From assembly GCA_007127015.1 (NCBI GenBank), contig SLAE01000176.1, positions 1 through 10,130 on the forward strand: DNA of 10,130 nt. The letters run 5' to 3'. Origin of the DNA: Desulfonatronospira sp. (GTDB taxonomy: Bacteria; Desulfobacterota; Desulfovibrionia; Desulfovibrionales; Desulfonatronovibrionaceae). A program made the translations under genes and the position numbers. How positions within the stretch are numbered: the first letter of the stretch is position 1; the number at the start of each line of letters is the position of its first letter. Below, in pieces: positions 1-6,245 of this stretch. The notes beneath the pieces are model-generated. The model searched no databases and was not told where the DNA came from. It saw nothing but the letters and a program-made list of their open reading frames with translations.

Positions 1-720
1 AATATTCCTGTGCCGGTCAGCCAGGACAAGCTGTACAGCTGTGACCGCAATATCCTGCATCTTTCCTTTGAAGGATCGGAACTGGAAGATCCGTGGTCTG
101 AGCCCGGGCCCGGCAGTTATCACCTGGCAGCTGCGCCTGAAGATGCTCCGGACGAACCTGATATTATTGTTCTTGGTTTTGAACAAGGCAATCCGGTCAG
201 CATTGACGGCCGAAGGCCTGGTCCCGTCGAGCTGCTTAAAGAACTGAACAGGCTCGGAGGAAGACATGCCATAGGCCGGCTGGACATGGTCGAGAACCGT
301 TTTATCGGCATGAAATCCCGGGGAGTATATGAAACCCCGGGAGGAACGATAATTTATTCAGCTCACCGCGACCTTGAAGGGCTGTGTCTGGACCGGGAGA
401 GTCTTTGTGCCCGCAACGAGCTTGTACCCAAATATTCGGGGCTGGTGTACAATGGTTTCTGGTTTTCTCCGGAAAGAGAGGCCCTGCAGACTCTGATGGA
501 TAAATTTCAGGAAAAAGTGACAGGCGAGGTGCGTCTTAAGCTTTTCAAGGGAGGAGTTTATCCGCTGGGCAGGCGCTCACCTTACTCCCTGTACAATCCT
601 GAACTGGCCACCTTTGAGCAGGATCAGGTCTTTGATCAGAAGGATGCTGCCGGATTTATCCGCTTGCAGGGGCTGAGACTTATGTCCGTAAACAGGGTTG
701 AAAAGTTAAAAAAGAAATAA
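1..720 (+). CDS. argG: Argininosuccinate synthase, C-terminal part (5' end outside window)
   Basis: The enzyme joins citrulline and aspartate with ATP to give argininosuccinate, the penultimate step of arginine synthesis, in the cytoplasm. The reading frame is open from base 1 (N-I-P-V-P-V-S...) to a TAA at 718-720, giving 239 visible residues. The family is usually about 400 residues, so roughly the first 160, including the ATP-binding N-terminal domain, are missing. Family landmarks are the YSCDRNILHLSFEG segment near residues 12-25, EDPW at 29-32, and the DMVENRFIGMKSRGVYETPGG block starting near residue 95. The C-terminal oligomerisation part (RSPYSLYNPELATF...) is also present. The end is lysine-rich. 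argH follows on the same strand, so the two steps are probably co-expressed. The frame shows no interruption, and the identification is firm. Confidence 0.95.
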   Translation, partial: NIPVPVSQDKLYSCDRNILHLSFEGSELEDPWSEPGPGSYHLAAAPEDAPDEPDIIVLGFEQGNPVSIDGRRPGPVELLKELNRLGGRHAIGRLDMVENRFIGMKSRGVYETPGGTIIYSAHRDLEGLCLDRESLCARNELVPKYSGLVYNGFWFSPEREALQTLMDKFQEKVTGEVRLKLFKGGVYPLGRRSPYSLYNPELATFEQDQVFDQKDAAGFIRLQGLRLMSVNRVEKLKKK

Positions 721-815
721 AACAAAATTGCAATTTAAAGATATCAAAAGCTAAGAAATTATGTTATTTTTTTTTAAAAATTACAGGGATCAAGTAAAAG
801 TGGCCATAATTGACG
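721..815 (+). other. AT-rich argG-argH spacer with 12-base palindrome and 9-T run
   Basis: This 95-base spacer is much richer in A and T than the flanking genes. It contains a perfect palindrome, AAATTGCAATTT, at 725-736, and a run of nine T followed by five A at 767-780. No GC-rich stem precedes the T run, so it is not a standard intrinsic terminator. No convincing -35/-10 pair or Shine-Dalgarno sequence for argH is visible. The palindrome does not resemble the ArgR box consensus. Its function is unknown. Confidence 0.35.
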
Positions 816-2225
816 ATGAACAGTAAGCCGAATGACAAACCCTGGGGCGGCAGATTCGCCTCAAGCACTTCCGAATTAGTGGAAGCCTTCACTCAGTCGC
901 TGGACTATGACCGTTTCCTGGCCCTGCAGGATCTGGCCGGTTCCAGATCTCACGCGCGAATGCTCGCCGCACAGTCAATAATCACCAGCGAGGAATTGAA
1001 TGAGATTCTGACAGGTCTTGACCTTATTCAGCATGAACTGGAGCGGGACAGCTTCGAGTGGGATCCGGGCCTGGAAGATGTGCATATGAATATTGAAAGG
1101 AGGCTGGTCGACCTGATCGGAGTTTCCGGCCAGAAACTGCATACCGGCAGAAGCCGCAATGACCAGGTGGCTCTTGACTTCAGGCTTTACGTATCCCAGG
1201 CTGTTACAGAGTGGCAGGCAAATATCAGACAGCTTATATCAGCTCTGGTCGATCAGGCGGATAAACACCGCGAAACTCTGCTTCCAGGTTATACGCATCT
1301 GCAGCCGGCCCAGCCGGTAAGTCTGGCCCACCATCTGTTTGCCTACGGGCATATGTTCAGACGTGATTATCAGCGCATTGACGATGTTCTGCCCAGAATA
1401 AAGGTGTCTCCTCTTGGAGCCGCAGCCCTGGCCGGAACGACTTATTCCCTGGACCCGTGGATGGTGGCCAGAGATCTAGATTTTCCAGGAGTGTTCGGAA
1501 ACAGCATGGACGCGGTCAGTGACCGGGATTTTGTGCTGGAGGGTCTTTTTCTGGCTTCCATGCTCATGATGCATCTGAGTCGTCTTGCAGAAGAAATTAT
1601 TCTCTGGTCAAATCCTGGATTCGGATTTATTATATTACCCGAAACTTATGCTACCGGCTCTTCCATAATGCCTCAAAAGAAAAATCCGGATGTGGCCGAA
1701 CTGATAAGGGGCAAGACCGGAGGAGTTTTCGGCAGACTGATGGCCCTGCTGACCACCATGAAAGCCCTGCCTCTGACTTACAACCGGGATATGCAGGAAG
1801 ATAAAGAGCCATTTATTGAAGCGCACAGGAGCGTCAGCGCTTCTCTGCAGATCATGGCCGGAATGGTGTCCGCGCTAGGTTTTAACAAGAAGCAAATGCT
1901 GAGAGCCTTGAAACAGGGCTATCTGAACGCCACAGAGCTGGCTGATTACCTGGTCTCCAAAGGAATGACCTTTCGTAACGCGCATCATGTTACCGGCCGG
2001 ATAGTGGCTTTTGCCGAACACAAAGGAGCGGGTCTGGAAGAACTCGGTCTTGAGGAACTAAAAGGCTTTTCAGACCTGATCAAAAAGGATGTATTTGAAG
2101 TACTGGACTATCAAAGGGCTGTTCAGCGCCGGATAACCCCTGGAAGCACCGGCCCTGGTTCCGTAGAACTTCAGATGCAGGATTTCAGGGAGTGGCTGGA
2201 TAAAAAAAATGGCGGAAGCGTATAG
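816..2225 (+). CDS. argH: Argininosuccinate lyase
   Basis: The enzyme splits argininosuccinate into arginine and fumarate, the last step of arginine synthesis. It is a homotetramer of the fumarase/aspartase superfamily. From ATG 816 the protein has 469 residues, close to the family norm of about 460. It begins with the typical KPWGGRF. The superfamily blocks are present: HTGRSRNDQ near 109-117, THLQPAQP near 160-167 (catalytic histidine), and the signature GSSIMPQKKNPDVAE near 281-295 with its mobile catalytic serine loop. An in-frame TTG at 810 would add two residues. I prefer ATG because neither start has a clear Shine-Dalgarno sequence. The gene follows argG. Its last four sense codons (Gly-Gly-Ser-Val) and stop are the complement of the 3' end of the selC tRNA gene, so the C-terminus is constrained by an RNA gene on the other strand. 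Confidence 0.96.
   Translation: MNSKPNDKPWGGRFASSTSELVEAFTQSLDYDRFLALQDLAGSRSHARMLAAQSIITSEELNEILTGLDLIQHELERDSFEWDPGLEDVHMNIERRLVDLIGVSGQKLHTGRSRNDQVALDFRLYVSQAVTEWQANIRQLISALVDQADKHRETLLPGYTHLQPAQPVSLAHHLFAYGHMFRRDYQRIDDVLPRIKVSPLGAAALAGTTYSLDPWMVARDLDFPGVFGNSMDAVSDRDFVLEGLFLASMLMMHLSRLAEEIILWSNPGFGFIILPETYATGSSIMPQKKNPDVAELIRGKTGGVFGRLMALLTTMKALPLTYNRDMQEDKEPFIEAHRSVSASLQIMAGMVSALGFNKKQMLRALKQGYLNATELADYLVSKGMTFRNAHHVTGRIVAFAEHKGAGLEELGLEELKGFSDLIKKDVFEVLDYQRAVQRRITPGSTGPGSVELQMQDFREWLDKKNGGSV
2202..2209 (-). terminator. Possible selC termination U-tract inside argH codons
   Basis: Directly after the encoded CCA of selC, the - strand reads eight T in a row (complement of A at 2202-2209). 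On the + strand the same bases are part of the argH codons for Lys-Lys-Asn. The acceptor and T arms of the tRNA would be the only nearby stem, so this is not a classical hairpin terminator. A U-tract right after a stable tRNA could still stop transcription or mark the processing site. Confidence 0.3.
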
Positions 2226-2303
2226 GAGTCGAACCTACCGAACGGGGCTAACCGTTCCACTGGATTTGAAGTCCAGGCGCCACACCGGTGACGTAACGCT
2301 TCC
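2210..2303 (-). tRNA. selC: tRNA-Sec (selenocysteine), anticodon UCA
   Basis: Read on the - strand, this is a 94-nucleotide tRNA with encoded CCA (complement of 2210-2212) and discriminator G (2213). It shows the hallmarks of bacterial tRNA-Sec. The acceptor stem has 8 base pairs (GGAAGCGT with ACGCTTCC). The D stem has 6 pairs (CGTCAC/GTGGCG) with a CGGT loop. The anticodon arm is CTGGA-CTTCAAA-TCCAG, with TCA at 2269-2267. There is a long variable arm with a GAACGG/CCGTTC stem, and a T arm around TTCGACT. The anticodon arm and T loop look just like those of E. coli selC as I remember it. The tRNA is charged with serine, converted to selenocysteine by SelA and delivered by SelB to in-frame UGA codons. 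Its presence implies a selenoprotein-making organism. The gene overlaps the 3' end of argH by 16 bases and diverges from ftsH. Confidence 0.96.
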
Positions 2304-2313
2304 GTTACAAACA

Positions 2314-2342
2314 ATAATATCAATCATTTCTAAATCAGGCAA
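2314..2342 (-). promoter_or_regulatory. Predicted sigma-70 promoter of selC
   Basis: On the - strand a -35 box TTGCCT (complement of 2337-2342, 4 of 6 matches) is separated by 17 bases from a -10 box TATTAT (2314-2319, 5 of 6 matches). The -10 is preceded by TGA, giving an extended -10 (TGnTATTAT). The expected start would be about 4-6 bases upstream of the mature tRNA 5' end at 2303, so the leader would be very short. Position, spacing and orientation all fit selC. This is a prediction from sequence alone. Confidence 0.6.
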
Positions 2343-2376
2343 GATATAAAAAGGATCCATTTTTGGAGGTAATCTA

Positions 2377-4302
2377 TTGAACGCTTTTTCCAAGAATCTG
2401 CTGCTCTGGGCTACGATTTCGCTGGTTTTAATTCTGCTTTTCAACATGTTCAACCAGCCTCAGGAACAGCAGCAAAAATTAACATATACCCAACTTCTGG
2501 ACAGGATAGAACAGGGAGAGGTCATGGCCGTGAAGATTAAAGGCCAGGAAGTGACCGGAGTCACTCTCGATGACCAGAGATTCGTTTCATATCATCCTGA
2601 TGATCCGAACTTTGTTGAGCTGCTGCTTAGAAACAATGTTCAGGTGGAAGCTGAGCCTGAAGCTGAAGGCTCCATGATCATGACTGTATTTATTTCCTGG
2701 TTTCCCATTTTGCTTCTGATTGCCGTATGGATATTTTTCATGCGCCAGATGCAGGGCGGCGGAGGAAAGGCCATGTCTTTCGGCAAATCCAAGGCCAAAA
2801 TGGTGGTTCAAGACGATACCAGGGTCACTTTTTCCGATGTCGCCGGAGTCGACGAGGCCAAAGACGAATTGACCGAAGTGGTGGATTTTCTAAGCGATCC
2901 CAAAAAGTTTACCCGCCTTGGCGGGCGCATCCCCAAAGGAGTGCTGCTAGTGGGATCTCCGGGTACGGGAAAGACTCTTCTGGCCCGGGCAGTGGCCGGC
3001 GAGGCCGGTGTGCCGTTTTTCTCCATCTCCGGATCTGACTTTGTGGAAATGTTTGTAGGCGTCGGAGCTTCAAGGGTCAGGGACCTGTTTGTCCAGGGCA
3101 AGAAGAATGCTCCCTGCCTAATATTTATCGACGAGATCGATGCCGTAGGCAGGCAAAGAGGAGCCGGACTCGGCGGCGGTCATGATGAGCGCGAACAGAC
3201 TTTGAATCAGCTTCTGGTGGAGATGGACGGTTTCGAATCCAATGAAGGGGTCATACTCATAGCAGCCACCAACCGTCCTGATGTGCTCGATCCGGCTCTT
3301 TTAAGGCCGGGACGTTTCGATCGGCAGGTGGTGGTGCCCAATCCCGATCTGGCCGGCAGGAAAAGGATTCTTGAGGTCCACAGCCGCAAGATTCCCCTGG
3401 CACAGGGCGTGGCTATGGAAGTAATCGCCCGGGGGACTCCGGGTTTTTCCGGAGCGGATCTTGAAAATCTGGTTAATGAAGCCGCACTGCATGCAGCCAA
3501 AAAAAATAAAGATCAGGTGAGCATGGAAGACTTTGAGGATGCCAAGGACAAGGTGCTCATGGGCAAGGAACGAAGAAGCTTGATCTTAAGCGAAGAAGAA
3601 AAGAAGACCACAGCTTATCATGAGGCGGGTCATACTCTGGTGGCCAAGCTGCTCCCGGGTACGGACCCCATCCACAAGGTTTCCATTATCCCCAGAGGTC
3701 GTGCTCTGGGTGTAACCATGCAGCTTCCTGAAGATGAAAGACATAATTATTCCAAAACTTATCTGGAGAACAACCTGTCGGTCCTTCTTGGAGGCCGGGT
3801 GGCCGAGGAGCTGGTCTTTAATCAGATGACCACAGGCGCGGGCAACGATATTGAACGGGCTTCGAAAATGGCCAGAAAAATGGTCTGTGAATGGGGCATG
3901 AGTGAAACTCTCGGTCCCCTGGCCTTCGGGGGCAGGGGAGAAGAGGTCTTTCTGGGCCGGGAATTCGTTCAGCACAAGGAATACAGCGAGGAAACCGCCA
4001 AGCTGATTGACGCTGAAGTGAAAAGAATTGTTCAGGATGCCTATGACAGAGCCAAGCTCTTTCTTAAAGAGAATATGGATACGCTGCACCGTATTTCCGA
4101 GGCCCTGCTGGACAGGGAGACTTTGAACGGAGAAGAAATCGAAAAATTGATGCGCGGAGAAGAATTGCCCCCCATGAAAGAAAAGCTTGCCCAGGAAGAT
4201 AAAAAAAAGGATCTGCAGAAAGAGGAAAAGGATGATGCCGGATCTCAGGTTGAAGAAGACAGGAAAGACGAAAATGAAATAGGGTTCAAGATAGAGTCTT
4301 AG
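2377..4302 (+). CDS. ftsH: ATP-dependent zinc metalloprotease FtsH
   Basis: FtsH is a membrane-anchored AAA+ protease that degrades misfolded membrane proteins and short-lived cytosolic regulators. The TTG start is supported by a strong Shine-Dalgarno (GGAGG, 2365-2369) seven bases upstream. The protein has 641 residues, a normal length. Membrane segment 1 is at about residues 7-24 and segment 2 at about 104-122, with a small periplasmic domain between. The AAA module has Walker A GSPGTGKT at 193-200 (Ser where Pro is common), Walker B CLIFIDEIDA at 247-256 and the second region of homology around 300-316. The protease domain has the zinc site HEAGH at 415-419, with Asp491 as likely third ligand. 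The last 45 or so residues are a charged Lys/Glu/Asp tail, usual in style but weakly conserved. It has its own intergenic region shared with selC. No heat-shock promoter could be assigned. Confidence 0.97.
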   Translation: MNAFSKNLLLWATISLVLILLFNMFNQPQEQQQKLTYTQLLDRIEQGEVMAVKIKGQEVTGVTLDDQRFVSYHPDDPNFVELLLRNNVQVEAEPEAEGSMIMTVFISWFPILLLIAVWIFFMRQMQGGGGKAMSFGKSKAKMVVQDDTRVTFSDVAGVDEAKDELTEVVDFLSDPKKFTRLGGRIPKGVLLVGSPGTGKTLLARAVAGEAGVPFFSISGSDFVEMFVGVGASRVRDLFVQGKKNAPCLIFIDEIDAVGRQRGAGLGGGHDEREQTLNQLLVEMDGFESNEGVILIAATNRPDVLDPALLRPGRFDRQVVVPNPDLAGRKRILEVHSRKIPLAQGVAMEVIARGTPGFSGADLENLVNEAALHAAKKNKDQVSMEDFEDAKDKVLMGKERRSLILSEEEKKTTAYHEAGHTLVAKLLPGTDPIHKVSIIPRGRALGVTMQLPEDERHNYSKTYLENNLSVLLGGRVAEELVFNQMTTGAGNDIERASKMARKMVCEWGMSETLGPLAFGGRGEEVFLGREFVQHKEYSEETAKLIDAEVKRIVQDAYDRAKLFLKENMDTLHRISEALLDRETLNGEEIEKLMRGEELPPMKEKLAQEDKKKDLQKEEKDDAGSQVEEDRKDENEIGFKIES

Positions 4303-4381
4303 TGCTTTGATTCATAAATCAGGTGACGTATTCTCATCAGTTTTACCGAATCAAGGTATTTGGGTCCTAACTTTGTTAAAT

Positions 4382-4427
4382 CCGAAATCCGAATATCGAA
4401 ATTCGAAACAAATTCGAAATTCAAATG
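4382..4427 (+). repeat. Tandem heptamer repeat (YCGAAAT) of a dispersed intergenic type
   Basis: CGAA cores occur at 4383, 4390, 4397 and 4404, exactly seven bases apart, giving four tandem heptamers (CCGAAAT, CCGAATA, TCGAAAT, TCGAAAC). After an AAAT spacer come TCGAAAT (4414-4420) and a degenerate TCAAATG. An A-rich stretch follows, to about 4450. Translated, it would give the SEYRNSKQIRNSND-like string that turns up in spurious small ORFs of many unrelated environmental bacteria, as I recall. That suggests a dispersed non-coding repeat. Its function is not known to me. Confidence 0.6.
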
Positions 4428-4469
4428 ATCCAAATAACAAAAACAGAAAAACCCCCTCTACTGGTTCAG

Positions 4470-4487
4470 CAGGTTCAGCACAACCTG
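4470..4487 (+). repeat. Inverted repeat CAGGTT/AACCTG next to a 9-base tandem duplication
   Basis: Six-base arms (4470-4475 and 4482-4487) are separated by six bases and could form a small hairpin. The left arm straddles the junction of two back-to-back copies of GGTTCAGCA (4463-4480). There is no U-tract after it, so an intrinsic terminator is unlikely. It may be a protein-binding dyad or chance. Confidence 0.3.
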
Positions 4488-4663
4488 GGTAAATGTGAAT
4501 GCTTCTCTTTCGATCTGGAGTAAGAAGATAAATTTTTTATTAAGGAAATCTAGCTGAAAAATTGCATGATGATGCCTGGAATTTTTTTTAACTTTTCAAC
4601 CTGATCCCAGAGTCTCTTGATCCTTATTAATACATTCAGCCGTGAAACTGACCAAGAGGTACC

Positions 4664-5500
4664 ATGATCCAATGGTCTGTCAAAGGGGGCGGGGTAATTG
4701 GCCCCGCCCCCTTTTTAATTGCCGGTATTGTCAACATAACACCTGACTCATTTTTTGACGGCGGCAAATACCACGCCCCAGCTCAGGCGGCTGCGCACGC
4801 AGCACTGCTTCTGGATCAGGGCGCGCATATCCTGGATCTGGGCGGGGAAAGCACCAGGCCTTTTGCGGCGCCGGTAGATGCCTCCATAGAAATCAGCAGG
4901 GTCATTCCCGTAATGGAGCAGATTCTGAAAGCCCGTCCGGATACGAATATATCCGTGGATACTTATAAAGCCAGGGTTGCAAAGAAATGCCTGCAGTCAG
5001 GGGCGGTGATCATCAACGACATCTCCGCCTGCCGTTTTGACCCTGAATTGCTGGACGTTCTGGTGGAGCACAAACCGGGATACGTTCTTATGCATGCACT
5101 GGATCGGCCTGAAAGAATGCAGAATGATCCCGTATACGACAATGTTGTCAAAGAAATTCTGACATTTTTTGAAAAAAAGCTGAATCAGCTGGTTAGAGCC
5201 GGGCTGCCTGAGGATCGAATTGTACTCGATCCGGGCATAGGGTTCGGCAAGACCCTTGAGCATAATCTTGAGATTCTTAGGCATATAGAGTCTTTTACAG
5301 TCCTGGATCGTCCTCTGTACATCGGATTATCCAACAAGTCGATGTGGGGCAAGATGTTTGGCCTCGAGCTCAAGGAAAGAGTCCTGCCTACCCAGGTGGC
5401 GGTTGCGCTTATGGCCGCTAAAAATGTGCGGATTCACAGGGTGCACGATGTACAGCTAACCTCAAATACTTTGAAAACGGTTGAAAACATATGCTCATAA
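4664..5500 (+). CDS. folP: Dihydropteroate synthase
   Basis: The enzyme condenses 6-hydroxymethyl-7,8-dihydropterin pyrophosphate with p-aminobenzoate to form dihydropteroate in folate synthesis. It is the sulfonamide target. The protein has 278 residues, the normal size for this TIM-barrel family. Motifs in order are NITPDSFFDGG (24-34), the loop GGESTRP (60-66), Asp99 in SVDT, Asn118 in INDIS, DPGIGFGKT (189-197), SNKSMWG (223-229) with Lys225, and RVHDV (259-263) with Arg259. SNKS replaces the SRKS found in E. coli, an uncommon change beside the binding lysine. ATG 4664 has GAGG at 4656-4659, a close spacing, and no in-frame alternative start lies before the NITPDSF motif. Codons 7-17 form a terminator-like hairpin. 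The stop overlaps the cdaA start by 10 bases, so translation is probably coupled. Confidence 0.95.
   Translation: MIQWSVKGGGVIGPAPFLIAGIVNITPDSFFDGGKYHAPAQAAAHAALLLDQGAHILDLGGESTRPFAAPVDASIEISRVIPVMEQILKARPDTNISVDTYKARVAKKCLQSGAVIINDISACRFDPELLDVLVEHKPGYVLMHALDRPERMQNDPVYDNVVKEILTFFEKKLNQLVRAGLPEDRIVLDPGIGFGKTLEHNLEILRHIESFTVLDRPLYIGLSNKSMWGKMFGLELKERVLPTQVAVALMAAKNVRIHRVHDVQLTSNTLKTVENICS
4682..4716 (+). terminator. Terminator-shaped hairpin inside the folP 5' coding region
   Basis: AAAGGGGGCGGGG (4682-4694) pairs perfectly over 13 bases with 4702-4714 across a 7-base loop (TAATTGG). Ten of the pairs are G-C, and a run of five T (4712-4716) closes the structure. This has the full shape of an intrinsic terminator, but it lies 18 bases after the folP ATG and encodes the conserved Gly-rich and Gly-Pro-Ala-Pro-Phe stretch. 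It could act as an attenuator relieved by ribosomes translating folP, or reflect codon constraint only. The structure is plain in the sequence; the function is inference. Confidence 0.45.
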
Positions 5501-6243
5501 ACCTGGGATTCATTCAGATTGGCTGGCGGGACATCGTAGATATCGCCGTAGTTGCCTTCATCGCTTACAGAGTCATCCTGCTGTTCAAGGGAACTCGTGC
5601 AGTACCGGTGATATATGGTCTGCTCATCGTTATGATTGTATACTATCTGGCTGATGAATTCGGTCTTTATACACTGCACGGACTGCTGACCAATTTTCTT
5701 GGTTCACTTTTTCTGGTGGTCATAATCCTTTTTCAAAGCGATATCCGCAAGGCTCTTGCCGAGATGGGGGCGGGAAGGCTGTGGTTCAACCCCAAGCCCG
5801 TTAACCAGGTCGTGGATGAGCTGATTCTTGCCGCGGTACAGATGGCTGAAAAAAGAATCGGAGCTCTTATAGTTATTGAGAAGAAGACACCTCTTGGCGA
5901 TATTGTCGAATCCGGAGTGGAGATCGATTCCAAATTTTCCAGAGAGCTTCTTGAAACCATATTCTATCCCAATACCAGACTTCATGATGGAGCAGTGATT
6001 ATTCGCAGGGATAAAATAGCAGCTGCGGGATGCATCCTGCCTCTGGCGGTAGGTGTGCCTCCCAAATGGAATCTGGGAACAAGGCACCGGGCGGCCATAG
6101 GAATAACCGAAGAGACAGACGCGCTGGCGATAGTGGTATCCGAGGAAAGAGGAATTATTTCTGTGGCTATTTCCGGAAAACTCATACCCGGTCTGGATGA
6201 AATACGAATGAGAAGAGTATTGTCAAAAATTCTGGGAAGATAA
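5491..6243 (+). CDS. cdaA: Membrane diadenylate cyclase CdaA (c-di-AMP synthase)
   Basis: The enzyme makes cyclic di-AMP from two ATP at the cytoplasmic face of the membrane. Of 250 residues, the N-terminal part has three membrane segments (about 15-32, 38-54 and 63-81). The rest is a DAC (DisA_N) domain with the two catalytic motifs intact: DGA at 166-168 in RLHDGAVII, and RHR at 198-200 in GTRHRAAIGITE. Glu residues in VSEERG (near 217-221) match the metal-binding end of the domain. It starts at ATG 5491, ten bases inside folP, and a weak Shine-Dalgarno suggests translational coupling. ybbR follows after two bases. This is the CdaA layout known from Firmicutes, where the partner CdaR (YbbR) and GlmM modulate activity. 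Older annotations call it a TIGR00159 family protein. Confidence 0.94.
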   Translation: MLINLGFIQIGWRDIVDIAVVAFIAYRVILLFKGTRAVPVIYGLLIVMIVYYLADEFGLYTLHGLLTNFLGSLFLVVIILFQSDIRKALAEMGAGRLWFNPKPVNQVVDELILAAVQMAEKRIGALIVIEKKTPLGDIVESGVEIDSKFSRELLETIFYPNTRLHDGAVIIRRDKIAAAGCILPLAVGVPPKWNLGTRHRAAIGITEETDALAIVVSEERGIISVAISGKLIPGLDEIRMRRVLSKILGR

Positions 6244-6245
6244 CC

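Larger units (their letters stand above)
4303..4663 (+). other. ftsH-folP intergenic region, no convincing gene
   Basis: This 361-base region is AT-rich and holds no supported gene. From left to right it has the heptamer repeat (4382-4427) and a direct duplication of GGTTCAGCA (4463-4471 and 4472-4480). The second copy of the duplication forms part of an inverted repeat, CAGGTT-N6-AACCTG (4470-4487). Beyond it lie several T-rich tracts, for example 4582-4589. No T run follows the inverted repeat, so I do not call a terminator for ftsH. No -35/-10 pair good enough to call a folP promoter was seen, although the operon promoter should lie here. The last bases carry the folP Shine-Dalgarno GAGG at 4656-4659. 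Confidence 0.5.

Noticed and set aside
2210..2303. selC as attachment site of a genomic island
   Set aside because: selC is a known island target in enterobacteria, but here housekeeping genes flank it directly, with no integrase and no repeated tRNA 3' end in the window.
2345..2350. TATAAA as ftsH -10 box
   Set aside because: The hexamer 17 bases upstream (AATCAT) does not resemble a -35 and there is no extended -10, so it was not listed as a feature.
2235..2453. 72-codon - strand ORF over selC and the ftsH start
   Set aside because: It is the shadow of the tRNA-Sec gene and of ftsH; the RNA fold explains the sequence.
2727..3038. 103-codon + strand ORF in another frame of ftsH
   Set aside because: Its composition (Arg/Ser/Gly-rich) is that of an out-of-frame shadow of the AAA domain.
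3586..4089. 167-codon - strand ORF inside ftsH
   Set aside because: It lies fully antisense to the conserved FtsH protease domain, with no ribosome site or recognisable protein features.
4382..4427. CRISPR or iteron array
   Set aside because: Units are only 7 bases, without unique spacers, cas genes or replication genes; a simple dispersed repeat is the better reading.
4307..4492. 61-codon + strand ORF after ftsH
   Set aside because: Its sequence is mostly the translated A-rich heptamer repeat, it has no Shine-Dalgarno sequence and it resembles known spurious SEYRNSK-type ORFs.
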